NCBI RefSeq assembly: GCF_014648095.1 | Contig: NZ_BMQL01000082.1 | Location: forward strand, 1 to 13,484 | Length of the DNA: 13,484 nt | Source: Deinococcus ruber | GTDB lineage: Bacteria; Deinococcota; Deinococci; Deinococcales; Deinococcaceae | Direction of reading: 5' to 3' | Shown: one piece after another, positions 12,363-13,484 of the stretch | Layout of the letters: each line of letters begins with the position of its first letter | Numbering within the stretch: position 1 is the first letter of the stretch | Made by a program: the position numbers and the translations under genes | The notes under the pieces: model-generated | What the model saw: only the letters and a program-made list of their open reading frames with translations | Database searches by the model: none | What the model was told of the DNA's origin: nothing

Positions 12363-13484
12363 GCGGCGGCCTGCGGCGGACGCATCACAGCCACCACCAC
12401 CACATACGGGCCACGAATGAGCAGCGCGGGCGTCTGCTTGGGACTCATGGTCAGCTTCAACAACCCGCGCACCGAGCAGGCCTGCAGTAATTGCGGCAGA
12501 TGAAACCGCACCACGTACTCGCCCCCTTCCGTCTCCGCTTCGAGCGGGATGCGCCCGACGCCGAATTCACTCTGCACACTCAGCGTGATCGCCCCCCGAC
12601 CAATCGACATCGTCACCGCTCGCTGGTGGGGATCAGCCAGCGGCAGCAGTTGCCGCAGGGCCTGCCGGATCACATCGGATTCGATCTGCACGACCAGGGG
12701 ATTCCCCTTCGGAATCACCGCCTGGTACTTCGGGTACGCCAGATGATCCATCAGGTTCATCCTCAGGTACCCCCGTGCACCGCGCAACTCCAGGCGGCTG
12801 CCCGCATCGTCCGTCGCGAGCGTCACATCCTCCGACTGCTCAGCGGCCAGCAACGCCTGCAGGCCGTTCAGCTCACCGGGAGGCAGCAACACCCGCAGCG
12901 CCTCCCCGGCATACGCGAAGCTGTGCAGCGCCACCGCGAACCCACCATTCCCCGCCACACTCCGCAGCACGTGGCCGTTGCCGTCCAGCAGAATTCCCCG
13001 CCAGGCTGACAGGATCGCCCGGTTCTCCCCCGTGGCCCGCAGGTGCCGCACGTGCAGCAGACTGTCCAGCAGTGCACTCGCCCGGAAGGTCGCCCGGACC
13101 GGCAACGCCTCCCACGGCAATTCCTCCTGCGTGGGTGACAGCGACAGGGTCAGCTGATTCTGATCGGTCCGGAGCTGCAACCCCTCAGCCGTCACCGACA
13201 GCCCAACGCTGTCCTTTGCCCGGCGGCAGTACTGCACCAGCATGCCGGTATCCACCCACAGATCAAACGCGTCCGGCGGTAACAGGGCGTCATTGCTCAG
13301 CGTCACGGGAATACTGATCTCTCCCGCCGTGGTCCGGCTCCGCACCATCAGCAGGCCCGGCTGGGCGGTCAGGCGTACGGTGGACGCGCGGCGTTTTCGA
13401 GTCGTGAGTTGTTCAGTCTGCTCGAATCCAGTGAGCTGCTCACTGTGGAACTGGGACGCGATGGTCGCGGCCAGCGCCAGCACT
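12359..13484 (-). CDS. DNA polymerase III beta-subunit-like sliding clamp (5' end at window edge)
   Basis: At least 374 residues, near the usual 360-390 of bacterial beta clamps. Features matching the family are a central RAILSAWRGILLDGNGHVLR followed by SVAGNGGFAVA (about 155-185, where clamps have a VATDGHRLA-like strand), a YPKYQAVIPKG segment (250-260, cf. FPDYERVIP), an EYVVRFHLPQLLQACS strand-helix and the terminal PALLIRG...VVVAVMRP strands. Sequence drift is large, so this is a diverged accessory clamp, not the housekeeping DnaN. The first visible codon in frame is GTG at 13483; the true start may lie beyond the window. A clamp dimer would encircle DNA and tether polymerases or nucleases, and a DEDDh exonuclease is encoded in the same operon. 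Confidence 0.75.
   Translation of the reverse strand, partial: VLALAATIASQFHSEQLTGFEQTEQLTTRKRRASTVRLTAQPGLLMVRSRTTAGEISIPVTLSNDALLPPDAFDLWVDTGMLVQYCRRAKDSVGLSVTAEGLQLRTDQNQLTLSLSPTQEELPWEALPVRATFRASALLDSLLHVRHLRATGENRAILSAWRGILLDGNGHVLRSVAGNGGFAVALHSFAYAGEALRVLLPPGELNGLQALLAAEQSEDVTLATDDAGSRLELRGARGYLRMNLMDHLAYPKYQAVIPKGNPLVVQIESDVIRQALRQLLPLADPHQRAVTMSIGRGAITLSVQSEFGVGRIPLEAETEGGEYVVRFHLPQLLQACSVRGLLKLTMSPKQTPALLIRGPYVVVVAVMRPPQAAA

Noticed and set aside
1..13484. tRNA, rRNA, CRISPR array or phage structural genes
   Set aside because: No cloverleaf, rRNA-like segment, regular repeat array, capsid, tail or terminase-like protein was seen on either strand by eye.

Overview
The window is GC-rich, and every gene I can support lies on the minus strand, so transcription runs from the right edge towards the left. 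Gene texture (strong GC at third codon positions, AGGAGG-type ribosome sites, stop/start overlaps of the ATGA type) and several protein signatures suggest a Deinococcus or close relative. It looks like an accessory replicon or island: a ParB-like protein, a second sliding-clamp-like protein, a Fic module, an IS110-family end and many uncharacterised small genes occur together, with no ribosomal, tRNA or central metabolic genes. The genus is an inference, not a database result.

Right block (13484 to about 10084): a compact operon of a DNA polymerase III beta-clamp-like protein, three small uncharacterised proteins, a frameshifted DUF6166-like gene, a CAP/SCP-domain lipoprotein and a DEDDh 3'-5' exonuclease. 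Several neighbours share stop/start overlaps. The spacer 9896-10083 holds a near-palindrome and an 18-codon proline-rich reading frame.

Middle block (9859 to 8634): an uncharacterised 124-residue protein, then a Fic (AMPylase-type) protein whose inhibitory helix motif sits on a separate overlapping small gene. The 292-base spacer 8342-8633 carries a 12-bp hairpin and part of a 41-bp leader element that also precedes the 124-residue gene.

Left block (8341 to 49): a ParB-like protein with a proline-rich tail of repeated PW-D/E motifs; a 227-residue protein coupled to it; a 173-residue protein; two tandem paralogous GHKL-fold ATPases (584 and 582 residues) with near-identical leaders; a coupled pair of 81- and 274-residue proteins; and a 326-codon gene whose 3' end is replaced by the left end of an IS110-family element. 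The IS transposase begins at base 40 and runs off the window, and its roughly 230-base upstream non-coding segment is where IS110 elements encode their bridge RNA.

The most interesting unit is the ParB-like / conserved hypothetical / dual GHKL ATPase cluster. Its order, co-orientation and coupled starts suggest one multi-gene system. Its function is unknown; a DNA-bound ATPase machine (plasmid maintenance or defence) is a hypothesis only.
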